64,000 nt of DNA from Varunaivibrio sulfuroxidans (GTDB lineage: Bacteria; Pseudomonadota; Alphaproteobacteria; Rhodospirillales; Magnetovibrionaceae). Made by a program: the position numbers and the translations under genes. A model generated the notes under the pieces. That model had not been told where the DNA came from. It saw nothing but the letters and a program-made list of their open reading frames with translations, and made no database searches. The stretch lies in the NCBI RefSeq assembly GCF_029318635.1, contig NZ_CP119676.1, positions 760,614 through 824,613 of the forward strand, written 5' to 3'. Shown in pieces: positions 17,401 through 26,718 of this stretch; within the stretch, counting starts at the first letter, position 1, and the number at the start of each line of letters is the position of its first letter.

Positions 17401-17428
17401 ATCGTTATGTTTGATGGTATATAGCGAT
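17401..17428. promoter_or_regulatory. Mo-box (ModE/Mop-type operator) upstream of modAB
   Basis: Two 11-bp half-sites, ATCGTTATGTT (17401-17411) and TATATAGCGAT (17418-17428), are separated by 6 bp. The second half reversed reads ATCGCTATATA, the known Mo-box half-site; 8 of 11 positions agree between halves. It lies 25 bp before the modAB start codon, where molybdate-bound ModE/MopA would repress transcription. No ModE gene is in the window. Confidence 0.75.
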
Positions 17429-17453
17429 ATGTGTTTTTCTTGGGGGATATGCC

Positions 17454-18992
17454 GTGAATTCAAGTATTTCGATCGTGCTGGCCTTCTTAGTGTCGGCGGC
17501 TTGTGGAATTTATGCCGCCCCCGCCGTGGCGCAGGCGCAGGCGCAGGCGCAGAAAATAACCGTCATGACGGCATCGAGCATGAGCCCGGCAATCGGCGAA
17601 ATTTCCAAGATATTTCAACGCGAAACCGGCATCGACGCCATTGTCGTCCCGGCGTCGAGTTCCGCACTCGCGCGCCAAATCATCGAGGGCGCGCCGGCCG
17701 ACGTCTTCATTTCAGCCAATGCCGACTGGATGAACCGACTGGATGACAAGGGCCTGATCATCCCCGGAACGCGCAAGACGATCGCTTCGAACAGTTTAGT
17801 CCTGGCGGCGCCGACGACCCTGAAAGACCCCGTGCGCCTCGACGCTCTGAAAGCCACTTTGAAAGGACGACCTCTGATCGTCGGCGATCCCGATCATGTT
17901 CCACTGGGACGCTACACCCGCGAAGCGCTGCAATCGATGGGGGTGTGGCGAACCCTCGGCGAACAAACCGCACGCGCCGCCAATGCGCGCACCGCCCTGG
18001 CCCAGGTCGAACGGGGGGGGACGGTCGGCATTTTGTATCGCAGCGACGCCTTATCCAGCCCTCTGGTGCGCATCATCGCCACGTTGCCGGCCGACAGCCA
18101 CAAGCCGATCGCCTATCTGGCCGGCGTGGTGCGTGCGCCGGGCGCCCACGATGGCGCCGATGCGCGACGTTTCCTCGCTTTTCTAAGCAGCCCCGCCGCA
18201 AGCCGCGTTTTCGCCGCCCATGGCTTCCTTCCCGCCGCCACGAGCACCGATAAGCAAACGGCCGCCGCGACCGCGGCCAAGACCGCGACCGCCTCGGGAT
18301 CATGGGCGCTCAGCGCCCTCGAAGTGGAAGCCCTAACCCTGAGCCTCAAAGTCGCGTTTTGGGCCGTCCTCATCAGCCTTCCCCTCGCCATTCTCGTGGC
18401 CTGGGTCCTCGCGCGGCGAATATTTCCGGGCAAGACGCTGCTCAACGCCATCGTCCACCTTCCGCTGATCCTGCCGCCTGTCGTGGTCGGCTACTTGCTG
18501 TTGGTTTCCTTGTCAACCCAAGGATGGTTGGGCGCATGGCTGCACGATACGTTATCCATCACCATCGCCTTCACTTGGAAAGGCGCCGCGGTGGCGTCGG
18601 GCGTGATGGCGTTTCCCCTGATGGTGCGCACCATTCGTCTCGCCATCGAGGCGATCCCCGCGGGCCTCGAACAGGCCGCGCGAACCCTGGGCGCGCACCC
18701 CGGTAGGGTGTTCGCCACGATCACCCTGCCGCTCGCCATTCCGGGTATTTTAAGCGGCGTCGTCTTGGCGTTCGCCCGTTCACTCGGAGAGTTCGGCGCG
18801 ACCATTACCTTCGTTTCGAATATTCCCGGTCAAACGCGGACGATCCCCCTTGCTCTGTACAGTCTAATCCAACAGCCCGGCGGTGAAAGCGCCGCCGCCC
18901 GCCTTGTCGTGCTATCGATTATCCTAGCCATCGCGGCGTTGATCGCCTCGGAAATTCTGGCGCGCAAAATTTCACACCGACTGGAGGGGTGA
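17454..18992 (+). CDS. modA-modB: Molybdate transporter fusion: ModA binding protein + ModB permease
   Basis: A 512-residue protein joining two normally separate proteins. A signal peptide (residues 1-26) precedes a ModA domain (about 33-255: TVMTASSMSPAI, ASSSALARQIIEGAPADVFISA, the VERGGTVGILYRSD hinge). A 35-residue Ala/Thr-rich linker follows, then a ModB permease (about 285-505) with the EAA-like loop EQAARTLGAHPGRVFATITLP and SLGEFGATITF. In such a fusion the binding protein would be tethered to the channel. GTG at 17454 follows GGGGGA by 6 bases. ModC starts 3 bp after the stop. The reading frame is intact with no sign of a shift. Confidence 0.88.
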   Translation: MNSSISIVLAFLVSAACGIYAAPAVAQAQAQAQKITVMTASSMSPAIGEISKIFQRETGIDAIVVPASSSALARQIIEGAPADVFISANADWMNRLDDKGLIIPGTRKTIASNSLVLAAPTTLKDPVRLDALKATLKGRPLIVGDPDHVPLGRYTREALQSMGVWRTLGEQTARAANARTALAQVERGGTVGILYRSDALSSPLVRIIATLPADSHKPIAYLAGVVRAPGAHDGADARRFLAFLSSPAASRVFAAHGFLPAATSTDKQTAAATAAKTATASGSWALSALEVEALTLSLKVAFWAVLISLPLAILVAWVLARRIFPGKTLLNAIVHLPLILPPVVVGYLLLVSLSTQGWLGAWLHDTLSITIAFTWKGAAVASGVMAFPLMVRTIRLAIEAIPAGLEQAARTLGAHPGRVFATITLPLAIPGILSGVVLAFARSLGEFGATITFVSNIPGQTRTIPLALYSLIQQPGGESAAARLVVLSIILAIAALIASEILARKISHRLEG

Positions 18993-18995
18993 GCC

Positions 18996-20105
18996 ATGCT
19001 CAACGTCGATATCGAAAGCCGCCAGGGCGATTTTACGCTTAACGCCCAATTTTCCATCCCCCAGGGGATTACCGCCGTCTTCGGGCGGTCGGGCGCGGGA
19101 AAAACCACCCTCATCAACATCCTGAGCGGGCTAAGCCGCCCAGACCGAGGGCGCATCGTGCTTGGAGAGCGTGTCGTTTTCGATAGCGCATCCAGAGTTT
19201 ACCTGCCCCCGGAACGCAGAGACATCGGCTATGTCTTTCAGGATGCGCGGCTTTTTCCACACCTAAACGTTCGCCATAACCTCACCTATGGCATATCGCG
19301 CCTGAGCAAAAACGCACGGGGCGGAAGTTTCGATAAAATCGTCGCCCTGCTCGATATCGAAACTCTGCTCGCACGGATGCCCGCGCGCCTATCCGGGGGA
19401 GAACGCCAACGGGTCGCCATTGGCCGAGCCCTGCTGTCCAATCCGAAGGTGCTGTTGATGGACGAGCCCCTGGCGGCGCTGGACGGCGCGCGCAAGAACG
19501 AAATTCTTCCCTTCATCGAACGCCTGCACGGGGAAACCGGGATTCCCATCGTCTATGTGTCGCACGCCATAGAAGAGGTCATCCGCCTCGCCGATACGCT
19601 GATTTTGCTTTCCGATGGACGGGTGCGCGCGTCCGGTCCTCTCGAAGACATCATGAATCGTCTCGATTTACACCCGCTGACCGGTCGTTACGAAGCCGGC
19701 GCGGTGCTGTCGGCGCGCGTCGGCGAGACCCACCGATCGTTCAAATTAACGCAACTCCTGTTTCCCGGCGGTGCGTTGAGCGTCCCCGAACTTGCCGTGG
19801 CGGAAGGAACGGCGATCCGCACCCGCATTCGCGCGCGGGATGTCGCCCTGGCCCTAACCCCCCCCAAAGACACCAGCATCCTTAATATTTTTCGTGGGAA
19901 AATCATCGAAATTCGCGAAAGCGAAAATGCACAGGTCGATGTTCTCCTCGACATCGGCGCACCCTTAATCGCTAGAATCAGTCGGAAATCGGCCCATGGC
20001 CTCCAGATCGAAACGGGTAAAACCGTCTACGCGATGATCAAGGCCATCGCGATCGATCGCGGAAGCCTGAGCGGCATCGGCGCCACCGTGCACAGGGATG
20101 CCTAA
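18996..20105 (+). CDS. modC: Molybdate ABC transporter, ATP-binding protein
   Basis: A 369-residue ATPase. It has Walker A GRSGAGKTT, Q-loop YVFQDARLFPH, signature LSGGERQRVAIGRALL, Walker B VLLMDEPLAALD, and the ModC-typical YVSHAIEEVIRLAD. The C-terminal 75 residues (SILNIFRGKIIEIRE...) form a TOBE/Mop-like domain that binds molybdate in known ModC proteins. It powers uptake through the ModAB fusion product. The two genes make a complete molybdate importer, needed for molybdenum cofactor enzymes. Confidence 0.92.
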   Translation: MLNVDIESRQGDFTLNAQFSIPQGITAVFGRSGAGKTTLINILSGLSRPDRGRIVLGERVVFDSASRVYLPPERRDIGYVFQDARLFPHLNVRHNLTYGISRLSKNARGGSFDKIVALLDIETLLARMPARLSGGERQRVAIGRALLSNPKVLLMDEPLAALDGARKNEILPFIERLHGETGIPIVYVSHAIEEVIRLADTLILLSDGRVRASGPLEDIMNRLDLHPLTGRYEAGAVLSARVGETHRSFKLTQLLFPGGALSVPELAVAEGTAIRTRIRARDVALALTPPKDTSILNIFRGKIIEIRESENAQVDVLLDIGAPLIARISRKSAHGLQIETGKTVYAMIKAIAIDRGSLSGIGATVHRDA

Positions 20106-20233
20106 GGGCTCAAAAAAACACGAACGCCACGTTGAAATGGACACCGTCGCAACCACGGATCATTATTGAATTCGGACATGCGGCCCGGACGCCTGCCGGA
20201 AACGGGACCCACGGCGCGGGGGCGGCGTATCTT

Positions 20234-20370
20234 CCCTAGTGGTTTGAGTTTAACATTTGAGTCCGATGCAATTGGACACAAATGTGTGAAGAAATCAAAC
20301 TGCAACAAAAAGATAGATAGTGGTCGGCCCGATGGTTCGCGGGAGCGAAACGTCGGAGTCGATCCACTAG
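20234..20370 (+). repeat. 137-bp repeat element, copy 2 (MITE-like)
   Basis: It is identical over its full 137 bp to 17194-17330 and in the same orientation. The flanking bases differ (CTTC before, CCTC after, against CACC and AGTC for copy 1), so the boundaries are sharp. It ends 22 bp before the protease start codon and therefore likely forms part of that gene's leader. The two copies bracket the modAB-modC operon. Confidence 0.9.
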
Positions 20371-20392
20371 CCTCAGGAAACGATGATCGCCC

Positions 20393-21721
20393 ATGAATAA
20401 GTTGATTTTCTACGCTGTCGTACTGCTCGCGATCACCTTGGGCATTTGGGTGACGATCACGTATCATGATTTTTTTGTATCTTATCTCTCTTCCCAAACG
20501 ACGTCGTCCTCCAGCACCCAACGGAAAGCGCCGCTCGGCATCGGCGCGCCAGGAAACGTCGGCCCGGCCATAGCCGAGCGCAAACAACGGCAATCCCCCT
20601 TCGGCACGACCAACCCTTGGGCGGCGGCCCCCGAAAAACAAAGAAAAAAGGGGCAAATCGTCGTCAGCGATCCACCGGCTCAATTCGAGGATCAGGCACG
20701 TCTCCTGGGGTTTAAGATTATTGAAACCGTACGACTAAAATCCCTGGGTATGCGCATTCTTCGGCTGCGTATACCCAGGGGTAGCACCATTACCCAGGCC
20801 ATCGGCGCATTGCGCACGCACATGCCGGGCCTCGACATCGACGCCAACCACACCTTCGATCCTTCGTCCGACGACACGCCGGTCGCCGCGCCGCCGCGGC
20901 CCGCCTACTCCAGCGCCCGCGCCCTCGCCGGATGGCAAAACGTCGCCGCCAATTGCGGCAAGGGGATCCGCATCGGAATAATCGATTCGGGCGTCGATCT
21001 TCTCCACCCGGCACTGAAAAACAGCCATATCGTCACCCAGTCGTTTCACACCCCTCGGCACAAGCCGGGACAGCGCGGGCACGGTACCGCCGTCGCCGCC
21101 GAAATCGTCGGTTCCGCCAAATGGGGTGGTCTGTTGCCCGGCGCCACACTTTACGCCGCGAATATGTTCGAGGTTAACGAAAACGGCGGCGAAACCGGCA
21201 GTGTCGTCGGACTCGCGAAATCGCTGGATTGGATGGCCCAAGAACATCTTCAAGTGGTAAATCTATCGATCGCCGGCGCCGACAATCGCATCGTGCGCAA
21301 GGTCATCGCCCGCAGCGCGGCGCAGGGCATGATTTTGGTCGCCGCCGCGGGCAATTGGGGCCCCCGGTCCAAGCCCGCCTATCCCGCCGCTTATGACGAC
21401 GTCATCGCCGTCACGGCGACCGCCGGCGAGGGCGCCATATACTTCCATGCCAATCAAGGCGACTACATTGAGTTTTCCGAGCCGGGCGTCGGCCTTTGGA
21501 CCGCCGTTCCCGGAGGTGGAAAAACACAAAGCGGAACATCGTTCGCCGCGCCGATGGTTACCGTTCTTGCGGCCTTGAAGGCGCACCGCGACGGCGTCCA
21601 GGCCAACACCGAAGCCGTTCGCGCCTTTTTACGCAAATACGCACACGACCTCGGCCGCCCCGGGCGCGATCCGGTTTTCGGCTGGGGCTTGACCAATATC
21701 TTACCTTACTGCGCGCCCTGA
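20393..21721 (+). CDS. Subtilisin-like serine protease (S8 family), membrane-anchored
   Basis: A 442-residue protein with one N-terminal membrane segment (residues 4-24), a low-complexity linker (35-80), a possible prodomain (about 85-160) and an S8 catalytic domain (about 175-435). The catalytic triad is visible: Asp in IGIIDSGVD, His in GHGTAVA, Ser in SGTSFAAPMV, plus the oxyanion Asn in AAAGNWGP. It should act in the periplasm, tethered to the inner membrane. It follows the second 137-bp repeat, and nothing near it suggests a substrate. Confidence 0.87.
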   Translation: MNKLIFYAVVLLAITLGIWVTITYHDFFVSYLSSQTTSSSSTQRKAPLGIGAPGNVGPAIAERKQRQSPFGTTNPWAAAPEKQRKKGQIVVSDPPAQFEDQARLLGFKIIETVRLKSLGMRILRLRIPRGSTITQAIGALRTHMPGLDIDANHTFDPSSDDTPVAAPPRPAYSSARALAGWQNVAANCGKGIRIGIIDSGVDLLHPALKNSHIVTQSFHTPRHKPGQRGHGTAVAAEIVGSAKWGGLLPGATLYAANMFEVNENGGETGSVVGLAKSLDWMAQEHLQVVNLSIAGADNRIVRKVIARSAAQGMILVAAAGNWGPRSKPAYPAAYDDVIAVTATAGEGAIYFHANQGDYIEFSEPGVGLWTAVPGGGKTQSGTSFAAPMVTVLAALKAHRDGVQANTEAVRAFLRKYAHDLGRPGRDPVFGWGLTNILPYCAP

Positions 21722-21785
21722 GGCTCAAGCGGTATCGGCGTAAGAGGCGGCAGACCACGACGACGAGATGGAATGCATCCGCCTC

Positions 21786-22586
21786 CTAAAACGCCATTCG
21801 CCATGCCAAGTAAAAAAGAAACCCCGCATTAAAAGCCATGAGCAAGGGTGCGACGGTTGAGCTGAATATCCGCCACCGGTTAACCGCAACCCGTCCCGCG
21901 AACCCGATCAAAAGAAGCATCGGCACGGTTCCCAAGGCGAACGCGCCCATCATGAACGCCCCGGCCAGCCAATTCCCCGTGCTGGCCGCCGCCGACAGCG
22001 CCCCGTAGAGCAACCCACAAGGCAACAACCCTAGAAAAACCCCCAGCAGGTAGCCGCGAATACCGATTGGGCGTATAAACAACGGCTTAACCCCCTTGGC
22101 GATCAAGCGGGCTATAGGCCCCTCGCCCCCATTTTCCGTCTTAGCGCCCCCCTGAACGCCAAAGCGGGGGAGAATCCAATGAAGGTTTAGGCTCTTCAAG
22201 GCGTAGCCGAGGAAAAAAAGACCCGCGAAAGCCAAAAAAATGGCGCCGAGCTCACCATAATCGCTCAGGCGAACGACACCTCCCGACAGGAAGGCGACGG
22301 CCGCGCCCAAAATTGCGTAAGTTGTCATTCGCCCTAAATGATAGGGGATCAAAGCCCCCCCGCTCAGGCGATGAAATTCAGTCATAGACGACGCCGGAAC
22401 CCCCTCCAAGCGGGAGGATACTTGCGAGACCACGAAAGGTCCGCACATCCCCGCGCAGTGCGTGGCGCTACCGGCCAAACCGGCGACGAACAACGTGCCT
22501 ATCGCCGCGCCGTGTTGAGAGACCACTACCTTGCACTCGGACAAACCCGAGGCGAGGATATTGGCCAGCATATACTCTTGGCTCAT
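21786..22586 (-). CDS. COG2836-type TauE/SafE-like membrane protein linked to cbb3 oxidase
   Basis: A 266-residue inner-membrane protein with about six hydrophobic segments. The signature GSATHCAGMCGPFV (HCxGMCGP) and GLLPCGLLYGAL carry paired cysteines, as in COG2836 proteins (DsbD/CcdA-like fold). Such genes often sit beside ccoNOP/ccoGHIS and are thought to help deliver copper or redox equivalents to cytochrome oxidase; here that role is inferred from position only. Start 22586 (MSQEYML) has AAAGG upstream; longer starts are poorly coding. It is divergent from ccoN. Confidence 0.75.
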   Translation of the reverse strand: MSQEYMLANILASGLSECKVVVSQHGAAIGTLFVAGLAGSATHCAGMCGPFVVSQVSSRLEGVPASSMTEFHRLSGGALIPYHLGRMTTYAILGAAVAFLSGGVVRLSDYGELGAIFLAFAGLFFLGYALKSLNLHWILPRFGVQGGAKTENGGEGPIARLIAKGVKPLFIRPIGIRGYLLGVFLGLLPCGLLYGALSAAASTGNWLAGAFMMGAFALGTVPMLLLIGFAGRVAVNRWRIFSSTVAPLLMAFNAGFLFYLAWRMAF

Positions 22587-23298
22587 AACAATACCTTTAC
22601 GCGAGACAATATCTTTACCCGAGAGAGGGCGACTGCGTCGGTGCTTCTTGCCTGTGGTTTCTTTAGGAAAATAACGCCCGCGCCTCAACAAGCCATTTCC
22701 CGAGGCAGGGGTCATAAAACGGGAATGACGCAGATTTCTCCCCGCGCCCCGCTACATATTACGGTTCTTAAAAATCAATGTAACGGAATAAAAGTCAAGC
22801 TTGGCATTTTATACTTATTAATTACAAGAATTAGTATAATCTGTGCACGCTTTCCGATATTTAAATTGATTCCATATCCCCCTCACGGCGATTCTCAAGG
22901 GCCCTTTTTTTTCATTATCCTAACTCCGAAGCGGCTCCCTACCTTTGAACCATAATAGGTACATATTCCCCCAATACCCGAGCGGTATTATCTTTTTTTG
23001 GTGTATTTTCCAAGCGTTTTCATAGGCCTTGCCGCCGAATACACCTTAGGGTGCGCCAGGGTGATTTCACATCTAATTATCATAAATTTAATATTTAGCT
23101 TGCCCCCCACCTTAAAATCATTTTCTTTTGCGTATTGAGGGCAATGTGTTTTAAACATTACGAAATTTTCTTTCCGTCAATGTGAAAGCTTCAGAGTTTG
23201 CAAAAACTCAGGGTGAGGCGAGGGTTTGGCGGGGGGTGTCGTAATGCACGCACAGCTTTCGCTGTATGTTTTAAGTCCAGGCGATCGGGGAGCATTCA
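22587..23298. promoter_or_regulatory. 712-bp non-coding region upstream of ccoN
   Basis: This AT-rich stretch carries no credible gene and must hold the divergent promoters for ccoN and the COG2836 gene. An inverted repeat GAGTTT-GCAA-AAACTC lies at 23194-23209, about 90 bp before ccoN. No convincing FNR/FixK box (TTGAT-N4-ATCAA) was found. The length is large for such an intergenic space, so an untranslated leader or a small RNA is possible. Confidence 0.4.
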
Positions 23299-24771
23299 AT
23301 GAACACGAGCGCTACTGCAGGAACGGCCGCAATGGCCCCTGCGTATCAAGAAGAGACGATTAAGAAATTTATAGTCGCTTCGGCCTTTTGGGGAATCGTC
23401 GGTTTTTCCGTCGGCGTATATATCGCCTTCCAAATGGCCTTTCCGGCCTTGAATTTGGGTTTGGAGTGGACGACCTTCGGTCGCCTCCGCCCGGTTCACA
23501 CATCGGCCGTTATTTTCGCCTTCGGCGGGAACATCTTGTTGGGTTCGTCATTTTACGTCGTCCAACGGACCTGCCGAACGACGTTGTTTGGCGGCGAGGG
23601 CGCCGCGAAATTTGTTTTCTGGGGATATCAGCTGTTCATCGTCCTGGCGGCGTCGGGATACGTGATGGGCATTACCCAAGGCAAAGAATACGCCGAGCCC
23701 GAATGGTACACCGATCTATGGTTGACCGTCGTTTGGGTCGCCTATTTAGTGATTTTCGTAGGAACGATCGTCAAACGCAAGGAACCGCATATTTATGTTG
23801 CGAACTGGTTCTATCTGGCGTTCATCCTGACCATCGCGGTGCTGCACATCGGCAACAATCTCGCCCTGCCCGTCTCGTGGACCGGCACCAAAAGCTATAT
23901 CATCTGGTCCGGCGTTCAAGACGCCATGATACAATGGTGGTACGGACACAATGCGGTCGGGTTTTTCCTGACTGCCGGCTTCCTGGCGATGATGTATTAC
24001 TTTATCCCCAAGCAGGCGGAACGTCCCATCTACTCCTATCGTCTGTCAGTGGTGCATTTTTGGGCCATCTCCTTCCTTTATATCTGGGCCGGGCCCCATC
24101 ACCTGCATTACACCGCGCTTCCCGATTGGACGCAAACCCTCGGCATGACGTTCTCGATCATGCTGTGGATGCCGTCTTGGGGGGGGATGATCAACGGACT
24201 GATGACCCTTTCGGGCGCCTGGGACAAACTGCGCACCGACCCCGTCCTGCGCTTTTTGGTGACCGCCGTCGGTTTCTACGGCATGTCCACCTTCGAGGGT
24301 CCGGTCATGTCGATCAAGGCGGTGAACTCCTTAAGCCACTATACTTACTGGACCATCGGGCACGTCCATTCCGGCGCCTTGGGCTGGAATGCGATGATCA
24401 CCTTCGGCGTCTTGTACTACATGGTGCCCCGTCTGTGGAAACGCAGTCAGCTTTATTCCCTGCGTCTGGTCACTTGGCACTACTGGATCGCCAGCATCGG
24501 CATCGTGCTGTACATCACGTCGATGTGGATCGCCGGAATTATGCAGGGGTTGATGTGGCGCGCCTACGATCAACTCGGATTCTTACAGTATTCCTTCATC
24601 GAAACCGTTTCCGCGATGCACCCCTATTTGGTCATTCGCGGCACCGGTGGCGTCTTCTTCCTCCTTGGGGCTCTGATCATGGTCTACAACCTGATTAAAA
24701 CCGTCAATGGCGATGTTCGCGACGAAAAACCGATCGTCCAACGTCAACCCATAGCCGGCGTTGCCGGTTAA
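23299..24771 (+). CDS. ccoN: Cytochrome c oxidase cbb3-type, subunit I
   Basis: A 490-residue, 12-helix catalytic subunit. Heme and CuB histidines are seen in [15 protein letters not shown], in [12 protein letters not shown] and in [15 protein letters not shown]; the segment [12 protein letters not shown] supplies the distal histidines. It lacks the Tyr of helix VI, as cbb3 enzymes do, and uses a helix VII tyrosine. It reduces O2 at high affinity and pumps protons in the cytoplasmic membrane. GGGGAG precedes the ATG by 6 bases. It is first in a ccoNOQP operon. Confidence 0.96.
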   Translation: MNTSATAGTAAMAPAYQEETIKKFIVASAFWGIVGFSVGVYIAFQMAFPALNLGLEWTTFGRLRPVHTSAVIFAFGGNILLGSSFYVVQRTCRTTLFGGEGAAKFVFWGYQLFIVLAASGYVMGITQGKEYAEPEWYTDLWLTVVWVAYLVIFVGTIVKRKEPHIYVANWFYLAFILTIAVLHIGNNLALPVSWTGTKSYIIWSGVQDAMIQWWYGHNAVGFFLTAGFLAMMYYFIPKQAERPIYSYRLSVVHFWAISFLYIWAGPHHLHYTALPDWTQTLGMTFSIMLWMPSWGGMINGLMTLSGAWDKLRTDPVLRFLVTAVGFYGMSTFEGPVMSIKAVNSLSHYTYWTIGHVHSGALGWNAMITFGVLYYMVPRLWKRSQLYSLRLVTWHYWIASIGIVLYITSMWIAGIMQGLMWRAYDQLGFLQYSFIETVSAMHPYLVIRGTGGVFFLLGALIMVYNLIKTVNGDVRDEKPIVQRQPIAGVAG

Positions 24772-24792
24772 CGACGAAGGAGGATAGGAAAA

Positions 24793-25521
24793 ATGCAAAG
24801 CATTCTAGAACGCAATATCGTTTTGCTCGTCATCGCGGTCGTGCTTACGATCGCGGTCGGCGGGCTCGTCGAAGTGGTGCCGCTGTTCACGACGAAGAAC
24901 ACCATCGAAAAAGTCGATGGCATGCGGCCGTACTCTCCGCTCGAACTGATGGGCCGCAACATATACGTCCGTGAGGGGTGCTATCTGTGCCATTCGCAGA
25001 TGGTTCGTCCCTTTCGCGACGAAGCGGAACGTTACGGGCACTACTCGCTCGCGGCGGAAAGCATGTACGACCATCCTTTCCAATGGGGATCGGAGCGCAC
25101 GGGGCCGGACCTCGCCCGTGTCGGTGGAAAATATTCCAACGCCTGGCACCGCGCCCACTTGATCGATCCGCGTAGCGTGGTCCCCGAATCGATCATGCCA
25201 CCCTATGCCTTTTTGGCGAAAAACGACCTCTACTACACCGACGTCAAGGCCCATCTGCGTACGCTCAAAACTCTGGGCGTTCCTTATACCGACGCGATGA
25301 TCGCCAACGCCGTGAAAGACTTGCGCTCGCAGGCCAATCCCGACGGCGACAACAGCGACACGGATGCGCTTGAAAAACGTTACCCCAAGGCCGTTCTTGG
25401 TGATTTTGATGGCAACCCCAAAAAAATCAGCGAGCTCGATGCCGTCATTTCCTACCTGCAGATGCTCGGGACATTGGTGGACTTCACCACCTACAAACCC
25501 GAACTGACGCCGGCGCGATGA
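24793..25521 (+). CDS. ccoO: Cytochrome c oxidase cbb3-type, subunit II (monoheme)
   Basis: A 242-residue membrane-anchored cytochrome c. An N-terminal anchor (about residues 8-30) precedes one heme c motif [11 protein letters not shown] (near residue 62). Conserved [16 protein letters not shown] and the axial-methionine region ESIMPPYAF follow. It passes electrons from CcoP to CcoN. AGGAGGA lies before the ATG, 21 bp after ccoN. Confidence 0.95.
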   Translation: MQSILERNIVLLVIAVVLTIAVGGLVEVVPLFTTKNTIEKVDGMRPYSPLELMGRNIYVREGCYLCHSQMVRPFRDEAERYGHYSLAAESMYDHPFQWGSERTGPDLARVGGKYSNAWHRAHLIDPRSVVPESIMPPYAFLAKNDLYYTDVKAHLRTLKTLGVPYTDAMIANAVKDLRSQANPDGDNSDTDALEKRYPKAVLGDFDGNPKKISELDAVISYLQMLGTLVDFTTYKPELTPAR

Positions 25522-25533
25522 GGGGGGTAACAC

Positions 25534-25704
25534 ATGGACATCATGATACTTCACGAACTTGAAGGTTTGTTCCGCTCGATTTGGGTCGTTTGGCTCATGG
25601 TCATTTTTGCCGCCGTCATCTATTGGGCCTATCGCCCAAAAAACAAAAAACGTTTTGAAGATGACGCTAAAATGATTTTCAAAGATGAAGATAACGGAGG
25701 GTAA
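25534..25704 (+). CDS. ccoQ: Cytochrome c oxidase cbb3-type, subunit IV (CcoQ)
   Basis: A 56-residue protein beginning MDIMILHELEGLFRS, with one membrane helix (about residues 16-33, WVVWLMVIFAAVIYWAY) and the typical following RPKNKKRFEDDA segment. It fills the standard slot between ccoO and ccoP, with 12 bp before and 2 bp after. GGGGGG lies just upstream of the ATG. CcoQ stabilises the assembled oxidase, especially under oxygen. Confidence 0.88.
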   Translation: MDIMILHELEGLFRSIWVVWLMVIFAAVIYWAYRPKNKKRFEDDAKMIFKDEDNGG

Positions 25705-25706
25705 CC

Positions 25707-26573
25707 ATGGCGAACGTGGAAAAAGACGCCATTACGGGCACAGAGACCACCGGCCATGAATGGGATGGCATCAAGGAATTGAACACACCGCTTCCCAAAT
25801 GGTGGCTGTATACGTTCTATGCATGTATTCTTTTCGCCATCGGGTACTGGATTTTGTATCCATCCTGGCCAACGCTGCACGGCCATTGGCAGGGCCTGTT
25901 GCACTATACGTCCCGCGGGGCGTTCGCCCAAGATCAACTCAAACAGAAAGCCGAACGCTCGGTATGGACCGATAAAATATCGAGCAAAACGGTCGATGAG
26001 ATCGCCGCCGATCCAGAACTTTTGAACTACTCGATCGCGGCGGGACACTCGATTTTCGCCAACAATTGCGCCCCGTGTCACGGGACCAACGGTTCGGGGA
26101 ATAAAAACTTCCCCATCCTGGCCGATGACGACTGGTTGTGGGGCGGCACGCTGGACGCCATATATACAACCGTTCAATACGGCATTCGTGCGAAGAACGA
26201 CAACACCCGCAGCGATTCCATGCCTAATTTCGGAACGGACGAAATTCTGACGCCGACCGAAATCAACGATGCGGCGGAATATGTTCTGTCCCTGAGCGGC
26301 AAACAAACCGATCCCGCCGCGGCGAAGAAGGGTGAGACCGTTTTTGCCGACAACTGCGCCGCCTGCCATGGCGACAAGGGGCAGGGCACCCACGAATTGG
26401 GCGCGCCACGGCTCAGTGACGGCATTTGGCTATACAGCGGCGCGAAGAGTGCCATCGTCAGCCAGATCACCCATCCCAAGTTGGGCGTCATGCCCGCCTG
26501 GACGGGTCGTCTAAGCAATGTTGAAATCAAGGAAGCCGCCGTTTATGTCCACTCCTTAGGGGGCGGTCAGTAA
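25707..26573 (+). CDS. ccoP: Cytochrome c oxidase cbb3-type, subunit III (diheme)
   Basis: A 288-residue protein with a membrane anchor at about residues 32-52 and two heme c motifs, CAPCHG (near residue 121) and CAACHG (near residue 213), each with a downstream methionine ligand region (SMPNFG; GVMPAW). It accepts electrons from soluble or membrane cytochrome c. A strong terminator follows, so ccoNOQP forms a closed unit. Confidence 0.95.
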   Translation: MANVEKDAITGTETTGHEWDGIKELNTPLPKWWLYTFYACILFAIGYWILYPSWPTLHGHWQGLLHYTSRGAFAQDQLKQKAERSVWTDKISSKTVDEIAADPELLNYSIAAGHSIFANNCAPCHGTNGSGNKNFPILADDDWLWGGTLDAIYTTVQYGIRAKNDNTRSDSMPNFGTDEILTPTEINDAAEYVLSLSGKQTDPAAAKKGETVFADNCAACHGDKGQGTHELGAPRLSDGIWLYSGAKSAIVSQITHPKLGVMPAWTGRLSNVEIKEAAVYVHSLGGGQ

Positions 26574-26608
26574 GTCTCGCGGAGCACGACTGCAAGATCA
26601 GACTGGGG

Positions 26609-26649
26609 GGAGAGGCTGTTCACGTTCGACAAGGCCTCTCCTTTTTTTT
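26609..26649 (+). terminator. Rho-independent terminator after ccoNOQP
   Basis: An 8-bp stem GGAGAGGC...GCCTCTCC (26609-26616 and 26634-26641) with a 17-base loop is followed by eight T residues. This is a textbook intrinsic terminator separating ccoNOQP from ccoGHIS. Confidence 0.88.
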
Positions 26650-26718
26650 CACGTAGATACAAGCCGACCGACACACCATACTTCTGCAATACTTTTGTCT
26701 GAACATCGAGAACACATC

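Noticed and set aside
22861..22880. FNR/FixK half-site TTGAT near ccoN
   Set aside because: The second half (ATCAA at the right spacing) is missing, so it is no better than chance in AT-rich DNA.
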